64,000 bases of DNA from Erythroxylum novogranatense (GCA_029891385.1 CM057233.1:52654063-52718062); one strand, 5' to 3'; shown: positions 35,201 to 47,751, counted from the first letter of the stretch. The notes: a model not told the origin generated them from the letters alone. Numbers and translations are program-made.

Positions 35201-37422
35201 TGCATTAAAGTTTTCTAATAAATGCAAACTAATGTTTTCCACCAATGACTTAGCATGTTTGTATGACTTACTTTATGTGATGTCTTTCACTTATATGTGA
35301 TATTCTTGAGTATGAATTTATGTTAGAATGGATTGTTAAATGGTTTGTAACATGAATTCCGATGCTTTGTAATATTTGAATTAGTTTTGATAATGATCGA
35401 TTTGAAAACAATTTGAAAGTCAAATTTGAAAAGTGCCTTGAACAATCTGTTTGTTTTAAGCATGAATATGTGAATTGTATGGGTTTGGTTAGGTCCCTCC
35501 GTAGAGTCGATTACTTTGTCTCCTCTCGATAGCCTTCTCCGGTTGCCCATGAGTGGCTTAGGAGTTCGATTTGGACTCCCCTCATTCCACGTTTTGCACA
35601 TGACCGCTATCTTGAGAATGTGCGATCGTCTATTAGGACCGAAACCAAACCATTCGAAATGTTATGTGCTGTTTGATATTTGTTGAATTTGTAATTGTTT
35701 GAAAAGTAGTATTCGTGAAGAGTTTTGACAAATTAAAAATGCTTTTCTCAATGTGACTTGTATGAAAAGATTGAATGAATGAATAACGGTTTTCGCGTAT
35801 TTCTCGTTTATTAAGTTATTACCCACGGAGCCGTCGAGCTCACCCCCCATTTTCCCCTCCTCAGGTAGCAAGCAAGAATCCGGGTCATCGCATCGGGATT
35901 GAGGAAAATCCGATGCATTTTGTTGGTTTAGAAGTCTCAAAGCTTTAGTTTGTGCTTTGTAAATGAGTTTTATCTTTTGGATGTATTTAGGCTAAAATGC
36001 CTTGAAAGAATTGTATTTGCTCAATTCCATGTAAATGTGAGAAATGTATCTTGTATATGCATTCCAAAATGTATTGATGGGAGTATGCTTAAGAATGGTT
36101 AGAAAAGTAAATTTGTGTTGTTTTATAATCTTGTAAATGAGTAGCGAAAAAAAAATGAAGTTGTTGCCATTTTGAGTGGGTTGATGGGATTGTATGGCTT
36201 TATTTAGAATCTTAAGAGTGTGATATTGCCCTTTTGAGTTGGTGTTTGGGATGTGCTATGGTGATTGGAAGATTGAAGTGGTTTTGTGCAGGTTTGGAGC
36301 TTGGATGGTTTAGCTTTAGGATTTGGCTAGAGCATTTTTAGGGGAGATGCTGTCCAAATTTTCCTAAATTTGGGCAGCAACTTCGCTTAAGGTTTAGACC
36401 CTCTTAGAGAGGGAATTCGCTGTGGAAGTCTTCTAAGACATTTTTAGAGCATGTTAAAAACTTTAAAACGGTATAAAATGGGTTAGTTTTCGACTTAAGA
36501 TGAAAAAGATATGAGCGTTTTAAGTTTGCTGCCCATTATGCATTTGGGTTTCCCGAATTACTATTCACTGGCCATTTTGGGCTGAACCCTCGGAAGGGTT
36601 TTTCGCCCCTTTAGAGCGATATCGGGATTTTTCATCTTTCACAAAAGATGTAGAGTTTATCAAGATCTTTAAAATGAGATATGGTGTGTTCTAATTGGAA
36701 CTCGGAGTAAAAGTTATAAGGATCGGAAATTGGCGGTTACTATTCATATGGTCAATTACTATTCCTTTGGTCATTTGCATTTTCTCTTATAACTTTCTCG
36801 TTTGGCCTCCGATTCACCGAAATTGAACCAGTGACTTCTCATCAAGTATCCTACCTTTCCTTGCAAAATGTCCAATTGTTAGCTTAATTGAATTTTGTCG
36901 AATTAGCCTCACGTTTGTCTTGTTGATTTACCTATTTGAATCATGCTTCAAGATGTTCGCTTTGTACACTATGCCTTTCAAACCGATGTGCTTTTTTTTC
37001 ACTTTTGTTTTGTTTCCTTCCTTATACCTTCGGTTCAAGTTCGTTGGCTTCCGTTTAGTTTGTTTCTATCCTTTGTTATCCGATTCACTCGTTTCAATCT
37101 ATTTTGTTTTCGATTTGAGCCTTGATTTGCTTTGTAATTTGCTTGGATACAATTCTTTAGTCTTGATTTTCATGTGCTTCGTAGTTTGTTTTCAGTATGT
37201 TTCTTCGTTTCTGTATGCTTTTCCTTCGTTCCGTTGAATTTACTTTTGTTTCGTTCTTCGTTTCGTTCTTCGGTTAAGACCCGACTCATAAAAATGGAGT
37301 TAAGATGAATAAGAAAAAAAAATTTATCGGGATTTTTCGGATTAGTCGAGGTTTTCTAAGGAATCATGTACGTATTGAGGGAATATGTATAAGTAGTTGG
37401 GTTCCGAATACGGGATCCAACA
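32265..37422 (+). repeat. 3' LTR of the giant-LTR element (5158 bp)
   Basis: Collinear with 26325-31498 and almost identical over most of its length. Differences cluster at about 35395-35660 and 36710-37120, mostly one-base losses beside CG dinucleotides. It ends GGGATCCAACA, followed by ATAAA. Confidence 0.92.
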
Positions 37423-37511
37423 ATAAATATGCCGAGACCAATTTATACACTCCTAACCCGTCCCAATTGACCAATTTATCCTTCCCATCGGTGATGGGAT
37501 GTTACAACACA

Positions 37512-38354
37512 TTTAGCATTGAATTGCTAAATAAAGATGGTATTTATCATGCATTATCATCTTAAATGGAGTAATGATCTTACCATTAAATAGTTTAATA
37601 GTGATCTTTTAAGATAGCATGTAACCTATTAGCATTCATTGGAATAAAGAAGAAAGAGGTACATTGAATGGACCATCTTCCTTCTTTCATCATCAAAAAC
37701 CGAAATTGATAGGTCTTATTTAGGTTAATAGTCTTTTCATATAGTCATCTTAAAGATAAATAAGAAGAGTCTCATTTATTGGCTTCTTTATGATTGATTA
37801 AAGAAAGAAGAGATGCATTTGATGTAAAGCTCTTTTTTCCTTTGAAGTTAATCGAAATTGGGAGGGTGTAAGAAAGGGTTCTTGCATTTTTTATCACTCT
37901 CTCTCCTATCTTGCATGAGAGTGCCAAAATTTACATGAGAAATGTCTCTATTTTTGGCTTCTTTCTTCTAAGAAAAATCTCCTCCAAAGTTTTTTTCTCC
38001 TTTCCCACCAAAGGATCTTGTTAACCAAGTTGTCCAAAAAGAATAAGTGGTTGATCGGATTGGTCAAGGATACAATATTGAGAAGAGGGAACAATAACAA
38101 GAAGAAGATGATATATCAACTAGGAGAAAATACATTACCAAGGATAGGATAGCACAACAAGGAATTAAAGCTGTAGCGAAAGATTCGGTAATATTATCTT
38201 CATCTTCTTCTTATGTTTATTATCCTTATACTGTTTCATGTATGAATATGCATGTTGGTTTGGTTATTATGCTTATGTTGTGTTATGATTTCTAAAAAGT
38301 TTTTGAAATTTACCATTTAACCAAATCTTGCATGTTTTCTTTTCCGATCGAACA
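37512..38354 (+). repeat. copia 5' LTR, second part
   Basis: It resumes the LTR after the minus-strand solo LTR (TTTAGCATTGAATTGC, matching 50066 onward in the 3' LTR) and ends TTTCCGATCGAACA. A degenerate primer site follows. Confidence 0.85.
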
Positions 38355-39758
38355 ATTAGTATCAGAGACATTTGTATGCTATTTTTATGTGATAGAAATA
38401 TATATGTGGTAAATGTTTTTCTCTTTTGATTGTCCATAGATTCTAAAGTTACCTTGTAATTTTTTTTCATTTGGTTTGTAACAACAAGGGTGGCCTATCA
38501 TCGTCATTTTTCCTCCTTGTTTTCATCTTTATGTTTTCTTTGATTATATAATGTACAAAATCATGTAAAGATGAAGATGAAGAAGCCATAGATTGAAGAA
38601 AGGAAGAGGTAAAGTTTCAGTTTTGATTATGGTGTCTTGGCTAAATTTCGGATTTTAGAAAACAAAAGTGCTGAAATTTTGTTTTATCAAATTTTGGTTG
38701 AATGAATGTTTTTGGAACAAAGTTTCGGGTTTTTTTACAAGTGTTGGATTTTTTTATGTCATATACAAAAGTTTCAGTTTTGGTAAATAAAAAAAACTAG
38801 TGCAGATTTTTGTTTTCTATTAGACAACAATTCGGTTTTATGAAAATAAAAACTTTGTTGTAAAAGAAAATTCATTACACACTTTTTATCGAATTGGTTG
38901 GGTCATGTGCGCGAAGAGTCCGAAGCAGAAGATCCAAGTCCAAGAAGAATATTTGGGCCTAAAAGACTTGTAATTATTTTTATGTTTCTAGGATGGACAA
39001 TCAAATGTGACTTATTAGTTCATATGATGAATGGATAAATGAATGCAAACAATATGTGATATTATATGATTGCATGTCATTTAGAAAATTGTCAACCCTA
39101 GACTTTGCCATGCATTCAGTAAGTATGAGATATATAATGAAATAGGATGGATAATAAATTGCATCTAGACAAGATGGTATTTATTAAAACTTAAAGCCCA
39201 AAAAGATTAAGTGGGAGAGGATGCTCATGTAAGAGTCTACAGTCTCTAAATGATGGCCCATTTGTATGTGATAAACTGTTACTCCCCATCGAAGGGCATG
39301 AATCCTAGATCTTACATGGTTTGAGTCTCCTTAAAGATAACTCCACTTATTGGTAGCAAATGTGAGCTCTCACCGAGGTATGGTTTGCAAGTGTCTTTAG
39401 TAAATAAATCAAATGGTTAAACACTCAACATATTTTATCAATAACCTACCCACTATAGCTCTATTGGTAAAAGTATGGACCAAATTATGACGCTTTTTTA
39501 AAAGTTAAACATGAAGATGCTTGGTATCTTTTTAGTGAGAGGGTCCTAGTTTTTCTTTTAATGGATAAGATGGCCTACTGTCACTTAGTCTATTATAGAT
39601 TAAAAAAATAATCATTGTATAAAGTTTTTAATTTTTTAAGTTTTGTTAAATCTATCATCATGCATACATGCATCATGATTTTATACAAAGTTCCAATATT
39701 ATTGACTAGTATGCTCTTGTTTTAATAATTTATATTTTCATACATAATCAACCACAAA
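38355..39758 (+). other. copia primer site and untranslated leader
   Basis: TTAGTATCAGAGAC at 38356-38369 is a decayed TTGGTATCAGAGCC initiator-Met primer site just after the 5' LTR. The following 1.4 kb up to the gag start has no protein-like frame and looks like leader sequence. Confidence 0.75.
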
Positions 39759-40189
39759 ATGAATCCACTCATTTTACTCTTAACAAATAATAAATTGGAA
39801 AACGGAGAGAATTTTAATGAATGGAGACGTGACCTTAACATCATTCTTCAATATGAACGTACGTCATAGAGATTAACTGAAAATGAGCCTTCAACTCCGG
39901 GTGGAGATTCAACTCCTGAGATAGTCCAACAATATGAGCATTGGTAGAATGCTAATGAAACTACTAATTGTTATATTCTAGCTTCTGTCAGCGACATGTT
40001 GCAAAAGAAAATTGCTTGTATGAAAACTGCTAGTGCAATGGTCCATCACCTACATGACATGTTTGGTGTAAAGACTAGGTCTGCAAGAGTAAAAGCTATC
40101 TAGACTATTCATAATCTCAGACAAAAACCAGGTGAATCGATGCAGGATTACATGCCTAAGGTAATCTCTATAGTCACTGAGGTTGAGAT
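39759..40189 (+). pseudogene. copia gag, N-terminal part (broken)
   Basis: It starts MNPLILLLTNNKLENGENF and continues as a copia gag (NEWRRDLNIILQYE, then a YILASVSDMLQKK block, then QKPGESMQDYMPKV) with three in-frame stops. It is interrupted after VTEVE by a solo LTR starting at 40190 and resumes at 45181. Gag would form the element's particle; this copy cannot make it. Confidence 0.85.
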
Positions 40190-41192
40190 TGTTGGACCCT
40201 GATTTTCTTCTAAATTCTTATTAATTGTCTAGTTATTAATTTTTGTTTTGTTTGTTTGTTTAATTATGTATTTTGAGAATTGGGTCATTAGTTAGAAATT
40301 GAGGGACGAACTAGAAATTTGATATTGGAATGAAATGTTAGAAATTAGTAGGCTTGTGTTAGTGGATTAAAGGAGTAGAGTCATAAATGACAAAGGAACG
40401 GCAAAATGGGAAAGGCTAAGTAAGTGAGGGGGCATAATTGGAAGAAAGGGCTAAGAATGAGTCTTAAAATTTGAAGAAGAGTGGGAGATTTCGTGAATAA
40501 CCAAGAAGGAGAAAAAAAGAGAGAAAACATGAGAGAGAGAGAGAAGAGAAGGAGAAGAAAATAGAAAAAGCTAGAGAAGGGGGAGGAAAATCGTGGAAAG
40601 AAGAGAAGAATCAAGCTTTTTAAGGTAAGTTCATCATCTTCTTCTTGCTTTAGTAAAGAAATGGGTTGTTGTGTTGAGAATGAAGAAGCTTAGAGAGAGA
40701 AAGGGGTTTTTGAGTTGGGAATGATTGGAGGAAGAAGATAGGTTTCTAAGTTAGGTTTTAGGTTTCCTAACCTAGATGGACTATGGGTAGGTTAGGTTTG
40801 AGCTTGATTTATTTTAATTTCTATTGTGGTGGTTTTGAAGTTATGGATTTGTTGTGATTATGGAAATTGGGAGATTTCCTTTCGAATTGTAATTGAATGA
40901 AAATTTTGGTTATGTTAGGAAATCAAAAATAACCTACCCAAGAGCAAGAGGGAGGGCTCAATTGAATTTGGATTTTCAAGATTTTTAAGGTAAATAATTT
41001 ATTTATAGTTATTGTGTAATGGGCAAATGCCTTTGGTGTGTATGGTGTGTTAAATGACTTGCTTGAAAGGTGTGAAGTTGAAATTGCATTATGATGTATG
41101 ACATTGTGATAAAACAATTAAATTGTGTGTATGATCATGTTATGCCATTGCATTAAGCCATGGCATTTTGTATAAAGAAAAGCATAAGAATA

Positions 41193-43479
41193 TGTTGGAC
41201 CCCACTGCCGGAGCCCAACATCTGTCGTGAGAGCGTGGCGGGAAAACGTGATCATAATACATTTAAACAAAAGACCCGCGGAAGAGTAATGGGCCTGTTG
41301 GAAAAACATACTTGCAAACCTGCTTATTTAAACAATTACATCCAAACATGCAAATTAAATGATTTAGAAACAAGACCATCGGAAGTTCAATGGACCCATC
41401 GTGAAACTTTCGTGCTTTTAAACATATTCCTAATTCATGCTCCAAAGAAGAGTTTCATAAAGATTTACGAATATCTCAAATCAGACCACAACTTTGAATT
41501 CAAGAGCCAAAAATCTAAAACACTCTTGAACCAATGATACTTGACATGTAACTAAGGTCTTGCCGTCCAAACATAACATTGAAAATAAATAATCATAATG
41601 AAATGAAAGCGGAGTCTTGCCAAACTCGTGACTCACTCGATCTACGGCTCGTCACTGCATGGGGAGATTAGAGGATGAGCTATAAAGCTCGTGGGGACAT
41701 ATTTATAATATCGCTATAAGCAAAAATATTCAAAATATCTCATTGTCGTGATACTTGTTGAAATCATAATACTAGAGCATGTATGAGTCATTTCTTGCAA
41801 AATGCTTGATTCTTGAACAAATCATGATGCATGTCACATAACAAATCATAGCACATAACATGATGGTTTGGGTGTCCGGGTTAAATGACGTACTACACAT
41901 AGCCATCGAAATGTTGATGTGTAGCGTAGTTTCGTGAGGAATCCTTGTGGGATAACCACGCCACGATCGGGCAGGCGGGAGAAGCCTTTTAAGTGAGTCA
42001 ATGTGCACTTGACTATCGTGAGGGACACCACAAACCCACATAAGTATGCATAATTCAACTTGTTCTTGTAAACTTGTTTGCCAATCTGGCACTTGCTTGT
42101 AATCTTGCTTGTAAACTTGCTTGTCATAAATATTTCGTAAAACTTGATTTCATGCACTTGTATTCGTGAAAGGAAGACATTCCTTTGTAAAAATCTTGAT
42201 AATAATCATGAATGCAAATCATAATGTAGAATATAATCATTCATGGTAGTATGCAATGCGATCGTGGATGATGTAATGTAAATGCATGAGATCTTGCTTG
42301 ATTTGAACTAAACAATGAGTAACTTATATACTTTATTATAAACATGAACCCGCCTAATTTCCTTGCTTGTTCTTTCCTAGGAATGAATTTCCTCTTGAGC
42401 CTCTTGATCCTCTTGCCTCACTTGGTCTCCTAAAATAAGAACCAAAATCTTATTCAAAACTCATGTTGAAACCTTAAATTCCATTCTTAACTTCCATCCA
42501 AAATTCCATATTCTTAGAAACTAATTCATAACTTCATCACTTCATAAGACTTGTATATCTATGTCTCTAGTCCACAACGCCTCTAAAATCACCCCAAAAG
42601 GACCTCTGTATCAAAAGATATGCATAAAACACTAAAAACAAAACAGCAGAAACATTTTGAGTTCGCCGCGGCGAGCGACCTGCGAGCCGCGGCGTGCCAA
42701 CTTCCTTGCCGCGTCTCACCAACATAATCGCACGCCGCGGCGTGCATACTCGCACGTCGCGGCGTGCAAGCCTTCCTCGCACGCCGCGGCGTGCTCATGA
42801 ACACGTCGCGGCATGCGGGTTACAGAAACTCATCCGAACCCAATTTTTCCCAGATTTTTCGCAGATCCAACTACTCCTTTGGCTCCTTCAACACTCTTAA
42901 ACTCTACATCATGCATCCAACTCTATTGCTACACTTATCTAACACAACAACAACCACAAAATCACAACCAAAACAACAAATCTACCAAAGTTCACCTCAA
43001 GCCCTAACCCAACGATTTCTACTCATCTCCAACAAATCAAATGTTCAATCCAACACAAACAATGATAGAAGAGTTAGACTTACCTTCAGGATACTTGAAA
43101 TCTGTCTAAAATCCTCAAACGGTACCTTTCCCTCTTTTCCTCTTCTCTTCTCCCTCACACGGCCGACTCTCTCTTCGTGCTTTCTCTTCTTCTTTTCTAT
43201 TTCTCTTTCTTTTCTTTTCCTTACTTTTAATCCCTAAACCCTAAAATGCACATGTACTCAATTGCCTTCCTTACTTAGTCTAAAATCTCATAACTTAAGT
43301 ACCTTGACCATTTTGCCCTTAAACCATTTACTCTTCCATAAATATTATTTCATACCAAACTCAATTAAATCCAAATTTTTCCATGAATATTTTCAATAAA
43401 ATCAAACTATACCATAAATCATAAATCAAATAAATTCATATTTAGTAACTTCAAGAAAACAAAAATTTGGGGTCCAACA
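41193..43479 (-). mobile_element. minus-strand solo LTR (2287 bp)
   Basis: Read on the minus strand it starts TGTTGGACCCCAAATTTTTG at 43479 and ends GGCAGTGGGGTCCAACA at 41193. A perfect duplication GAATA flanks it (41188-41192 and 43480-43484). It carries a CG-rich palindrome array (42663-42817), and, downstream in the LTR sense, a CATATCTTTTGATACAGAGG module near 42600-42625. The open frames in it are low-complexity and not genes. Confidence 0.9.
42663..42817. repeat. CGCCGCGGCG palindrome array
   Basis: Six or seven copies of CGCCGCGGCG or CGTCGCGGCG over 155 bp, each containing the CCGCGG or TCGCGG core, spaced about 20-30 bp. The flanking LTR is AT-rich. Confidence 0.9.
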
Positions 43480-44619
43480 GAATATGAGATTGTGAATGAT
43501 TGAATTAAGCATGAAATTTGATTGTGTTTGGGCGAGAGAGGAACCGTTTCGTAGTCACGTGCACATCGACAAAAAGCTTTCTCCCAGCTGCCCGCTTATG
43601 ACCCATGAGATTCGAAATGTGGACTCGTTTCGTTTATGGAGTAAACCTCAGTTTCTCTATTTTTTTCTACATAACCCTTGAGCTAATTGTTTGTGCATTT
43701 GCATTTTGATATGTTAAGCTATAATGAAATATGTGTGTCATGCTTTGATCATGTTTGAGTTATAAGTTATAAATTGAAATTGTGAATGTTGAACTTGTAT
43801 TACTAGATTAAGAAACGACATGGTTGCATATATGAATATTCACATATATGTTGAGTGTGTGGCTTGTTACCTATAGCTGTAAATATCTTAGCTACTGAGT
43901 TGTGTAGCTCAACCCAAGACTTTTCCCACTCCTCAGGTGCAGATGGAGAAGATCAGTGATCCTTGCAAGGCTATTGGATAAATTCCAAGATAGTTAGCTT
44001 TTGTACTAAGTTAGTGACTAGACTTTCGAATAGTTTTATAAGAATATTGAACATTGAGCATCCAATGTATTTTTGTAACTTGTGTTAGGATTTTGATGTA
44101 ATATCGATATGTAATTAAAGCTATGTATGGAAGCTTTGTATGAATTTCACTTTGACTTGGAAATAAATTGAGTATTGAAGAAGTTATGTTGAGGATGTGC
44201 TTATTATCTGGTAGTGTACATTTCATACTTTAAGTTTCCTTAGGGATAGAATTGTGTACTGACTTCGGGGGAAAATCTGAAATGATCTGGGTAGCACTGG
44301 TAAAAATAGTCCTCTTGGAAGTTGTAGATGATCTTTTTAGCTTTCCAACGATATGAAATTTGTAAGTTTTGAATACCGTAGTGGGAAGTTATGATCTTTA
44401 CAAGTTGTGATGTTGCATAGGATGTGTGTATGTGACAGCTATGAAAATTTATGTACTGACTTCAAGGATATTTCTGGGTTGATGTGAGCTGATTTAGGGA
44501 AAATAGTCTCTAGGAAGTTGTAGATGATCTTTCCAGCTTTCCAACGATATAAAGTTTGTAAATTTTAGACATCGGATTTAAGAGATACGAGCATTACAAG
44601 TTGTAATGTTGCATCGTCT

Positions 44620-44760
44620 TAGTTACAGTTCATCGTCTTAGTTACTGTACATTCTAAGACGAAGTTACTGTACATTCTAAGACAAAGTTACTGTGCATTC
44701 TAAGAGGAAGTTACTGTGCATTCTAAGAGGAAGTTACTGTGCATTCTAAGTTTGTATTGT
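44620..44760 (+). repeat. tandem array of about 23-bp units
   Basis: Five or six units around AGTTACTGTRCATTCTAAG with a variable linker (ACGA, ACAA, AGGA). It starts with two variant copies (CATCGTCTTAGTTAC). CTAAGACGA and TCGTCTTAG are reverse complements, so the array also contains inverted words. Confidence 0.88.
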
Positions 44761-45180
44761 CATCTTCTGTCCTATTTCTGATCCTTTTAGAGGCAGAATT
44801 TCTTTTTTAGGTCTTCATCAAAGTTGTAGATCTAGAAGTTTTCTTTCAAATGGTCAAGAATAAGCTCAATTTGACATCCGTAGAAAAAGTTACAGCAATT
44901 GCGCCAAGAGAGGTACAAATTGATTAAGAACATAAACATGTTGGATTCTTTTGGCCATAACTTCGTCATCCGACCTCCAAATGAGGTGGCTCTTGAAGTA
45001 ATAGACTCCTATTGAAGTTTTCTACCTTTCCATAAAAATATGTAGTTTTTAAAGGCTGAATTGAAAAATATGGATGGAAATAAAATGAGAGTTCATTGGA
45101 ATAACCCTCCAAAGAAACCCGCTTACGCTTTATGAGTCTGGATGGATGGTTGGGCTTTGGAAATGGGGATCAACAGAGAT

Positions 45181-47751
45181 GCTTTGGGTACATGGAAGCA
45201 GATAAGCAGATGATTATGATCATCAATAGCTTAAACTCTTGTTTTCAGCAGTTTAAGTTAGACTATGAGCTCAACAGCAAGGATTACACCTTGAGTGAGT
45301 TGATGAATACCCTTCAAAGTATGGAGGAGATATTAAATATCAAGGCTCATTAACTATAAGCTAATATAACATCTTCTTCTAGGCCCAAGGGTAAGGGCAA
45401 GCAAAAGAAAAAGTGTCTAATGAAAAAGAAGGCCCAAATAGGGGTTAAGGCCCAACCTATGAAAAAGAAGCCCAAAGAGAATACCAAGAGAAAGTGTTTC
45501 CACTGTGATGAGATAGGTCATTGAAAAAGAAACTGTCTAGTCTACCTTGAGTCCCTTAAAAGTAAACAAGGTATAAGTTTCCTCAGTTTGTTAGGAACTA
45601 GAAATGTGACAGATTTATCTAATTATTGGATATTGATTCAGGAGCCACTAACCATATTTACAATTCTTTGTAGGGGTTCCAGTAAAGAAAAAGACTACCT
45701 AAAGGTCAGTTTCAAGTCAAGATAGCAAATGGATCTTATGTTTCAGCAGAATCAATGAGAGTAGTTATCATGGACTTTCCTAGTAATCATAGGTTACATT
45801 TGGGGGACGTTTATTACATGCCAATGATTGTAAGGATCATGATTTATGTTTTTTGTCCAAAAAAATCTAGTTATTCCATATATTTTAAAAATGTTTTTTC
45901 AATATATGAGAATAAAAATTTTATTTGTGATGTGATAATTAAACAAGAATTATTCTTTATAGAACCTATGACAGGCTCACTAAACACCACAGAATTAATA
46001 AAACCAAGACAATACAATGACTTTAGCATTAATTCTAAATATCTGTGGTACTTAAGAATAGGTCATATCAATCACAAAAGACTTGACAAATTAGTAAAGC
46101 ATGGGATCCTTACGGGCTTGAATAAAGATCCACTACCCACCTATAAATCTTGTATTGAAGGAAATATGACAAAGGCCTCATTTCCTTCTAAAGGAAATAG
46201 ATCTGAATTCACGTTAGGCTTGGTACATACCGATGTGTGTGGGCCCATGAACGTACAAGCTAGAGGAGGTTATGAATACTTCTTAACCTATATAAATGAT
46301 TACTCAAGACATGGCTATTTGTATTTGATGCATAAAAGAGTGAATCTTTTGAAAAGTTCAAGGAATTCAAAGCTAAATCTGAGAAGCAGATAAGCAAGCC
46401 ATTAAAACAACTTCGATCGAATCGAGACGGTGAGTACTTATCTGGAGAGTTCTAGCAATATTTAATTGACAGTGGAATTGTTTGCAATTTGTCAACTCCT
46501 CGAACACCTCAACAGAGTGGTATAGCTGAGAGGAAAAATAGGACTCTATTGAAAATGGTAAGATCAATGATGTCATATGCTAACCTTTCAGAATCATTCT
46601 GGGGATATGCCATACAAACGACTATATATCTTCTTAACTTTGCTCCATCCAAATCGGTGCCTAAAGCACCTAGTGAGTTGTGGACTGATCGAGTGCCTTC
46701 ATTGCAGCATTTAAGGATTTGAGGCTGCCTAACCCATGTTCTAAGACCCGAATCCACAAAGATGGAACCAAGGTCAGAACAATGTTTGTTTGTAGGATAT
46801 CCTACGGGAACTCGACGGTACTATTTTTACAGTCATCGAGATAAGAAGGTATTTTTGTCGACAAATGCGACCTTCCTAGAGGAAGAGTTTGTGAGAAATC
46901 ATAAAGAAAGAAGTGAAATAGTACTAAAGGAGTTAGTTATTTCATCCAATTCAAGTGTTGCTATGGATATAATAGAACAAAATGTCGAAATGGATTCAAG
47001 AGTTGAATCAGAAGTGCAACCTAAACAGCAAGTACTACTTAGATGTAGTGGGAGAGTTGTGAGACGGCCAGATAGGTATCTAGGTTTAGGAGAAGGCTTT
47101 ATTGTCATCTCACATCAAGAAGAAATAGATCTCATTGCGTATACATGGGCTATTAATGATGTATATGCAGAAAAATGACTCAAGGTGATGGAATCAGAAA
47201 TAGATTCCATGTACACCAATGAAGTTTGGATCCTTGTAGATCTACTACCATATGTAAAAGTCATAGGGTGTAAATGGAACTAAAAAAGGAAAAGAGGATC
47301 ATATGGAAAGGTAGAGACCTTTAAAGCTAGATTGGTAGCTAAGGGTTATACTCAAAAAGAAGGTATAAACTATGAGGAGGCTTTTTCTTCGGTTGCTATG
47401 CTTAAGTCCATCAGGATTATTTTGGTCATAACAAGCTATTTCGATAATGAAATATGACAAATGGATGTCAAAAATGCATTTATTAATGGAGATCTTGAGG
47501 AAACTATTTATATGGATCAACTAGAAGGATTCATTGAGTCAGGAAATGAATATAAGGTATGCAAATTACAAAGGGCCATTTATAGGCTTAAGCAAGTATC
47601 TAGTTCTTGGAACATTAGGTTTGATAAGTTTATCAAAACTTATGGATTCATATAAAACCTAGAAGAGCCTTGTGTTTATAAAAGAATACAAGATGGAATG
47701 ATTATTTTTTTAATCTTGTATGTTGATGACATTCTGTTCGTTGGGAATGAT
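45181..47751 (+). pseudogene. copia gag end, protease, integrase and first half of RT (broken)
   Basis: Order seen: gag C-terminus (INSLNSCFQQFKLDYELN), zinc knuckle CFHCDEIGH near 45497 with a stop just after the histidine, and protease active site IDSGATNHI near 45630. Integrase follows from about 45755 to 46720, with a YLWYLRIGHINHKRL zinc-finger block, LVHTDVCGPM and YINDYSRHGYLYL core blocks, and GIAERKNRTLL. RT then shows [32 protein letters not shown] and the catalytic YVDDILFVGND at about 47720. It is split by several frameshifts and stops. An LTR fragment cuts it just after the catalytic box. Confidence 0.9.

Larger units (their letters stand above)
26325..37422 (+). mobile_element. 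young ORF-less LTR element: 5.2-kb LTRs, 766-bp interior
   Basis: A complete element of 11,098 bp: LTRs 26325-31498 (5174 bp) and 32265-37422 (5158 bp), both TGTTGGACCCC...GGGATCCAACA, and an interior of only 766 bp. A perfect duplication ATAAA flanks it (26320-26324 and 37423-37427). It has a canonical initiator-Met primer site and a polypurine tract but no coding capacity. The LTRs look nearly identical apart from two clusters of small indels, so it is the youngest insertion here. LTRs make up 93% of its length, far outside the usual LARD or TRIM proportions. Confidence 0.93.
22318..37506 (-). mobile_element. minus-strand solo LTR of the LARD family (about 4.09 kb), interrupted
   Basis: Read on the minus strand it starts TGTAACATCCCATCACCG at 37506 and ends GCGGTGTTACA at 22318, like the LARD LTR. 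Flanks are GCACA (22313-22317) and ACACA (37507-37511), a 5-bp duplication with one mismatch. A later element (26325-37422) plus ATAAA interrupts it; without that insert it is about 4086 bp. It carries at least six or seven degenerate modules of about 85 bp between 25160 and 23930 and the ATCGAT palindrome box at 22650-22730. No interior or second LTR is present, so it is the product of LTR-LTR recombination. Confidence 0.85.
40190..45175 (+). mobile_element. plus-strand solo LTR in copia gag (about 2.69 kb), interrupted
   Basis: It starts TGTTGGACCCTGATTTTC and ends GGGGATCAACA, with perfect duplication GAGAT (40185-40189 and 45176-45180). Another solo LTR (41193-43479 plus its duplication) lies inside. 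It carries modules at 44308-44395, 44506-44592 and about 44812-44900, a tandem array of about 23-bp units (44620-44760), a CATAACTTCGTCATCCGACC module (44951) and a CCCACTCCTCAGG box (about 43925). The flanking gag rejoins cleanly when it is removed. Confidence 0.88.

Noticed and set aside
42694..43237. Arg-rich open frames around the CG palindrome array (42567-42804 minus, 42694-43237 plus)
   Set aside because: The frames are by-products of the CGCCGCGGCG repeats, open on both strands at once, inside a solo LTR with clear borders.
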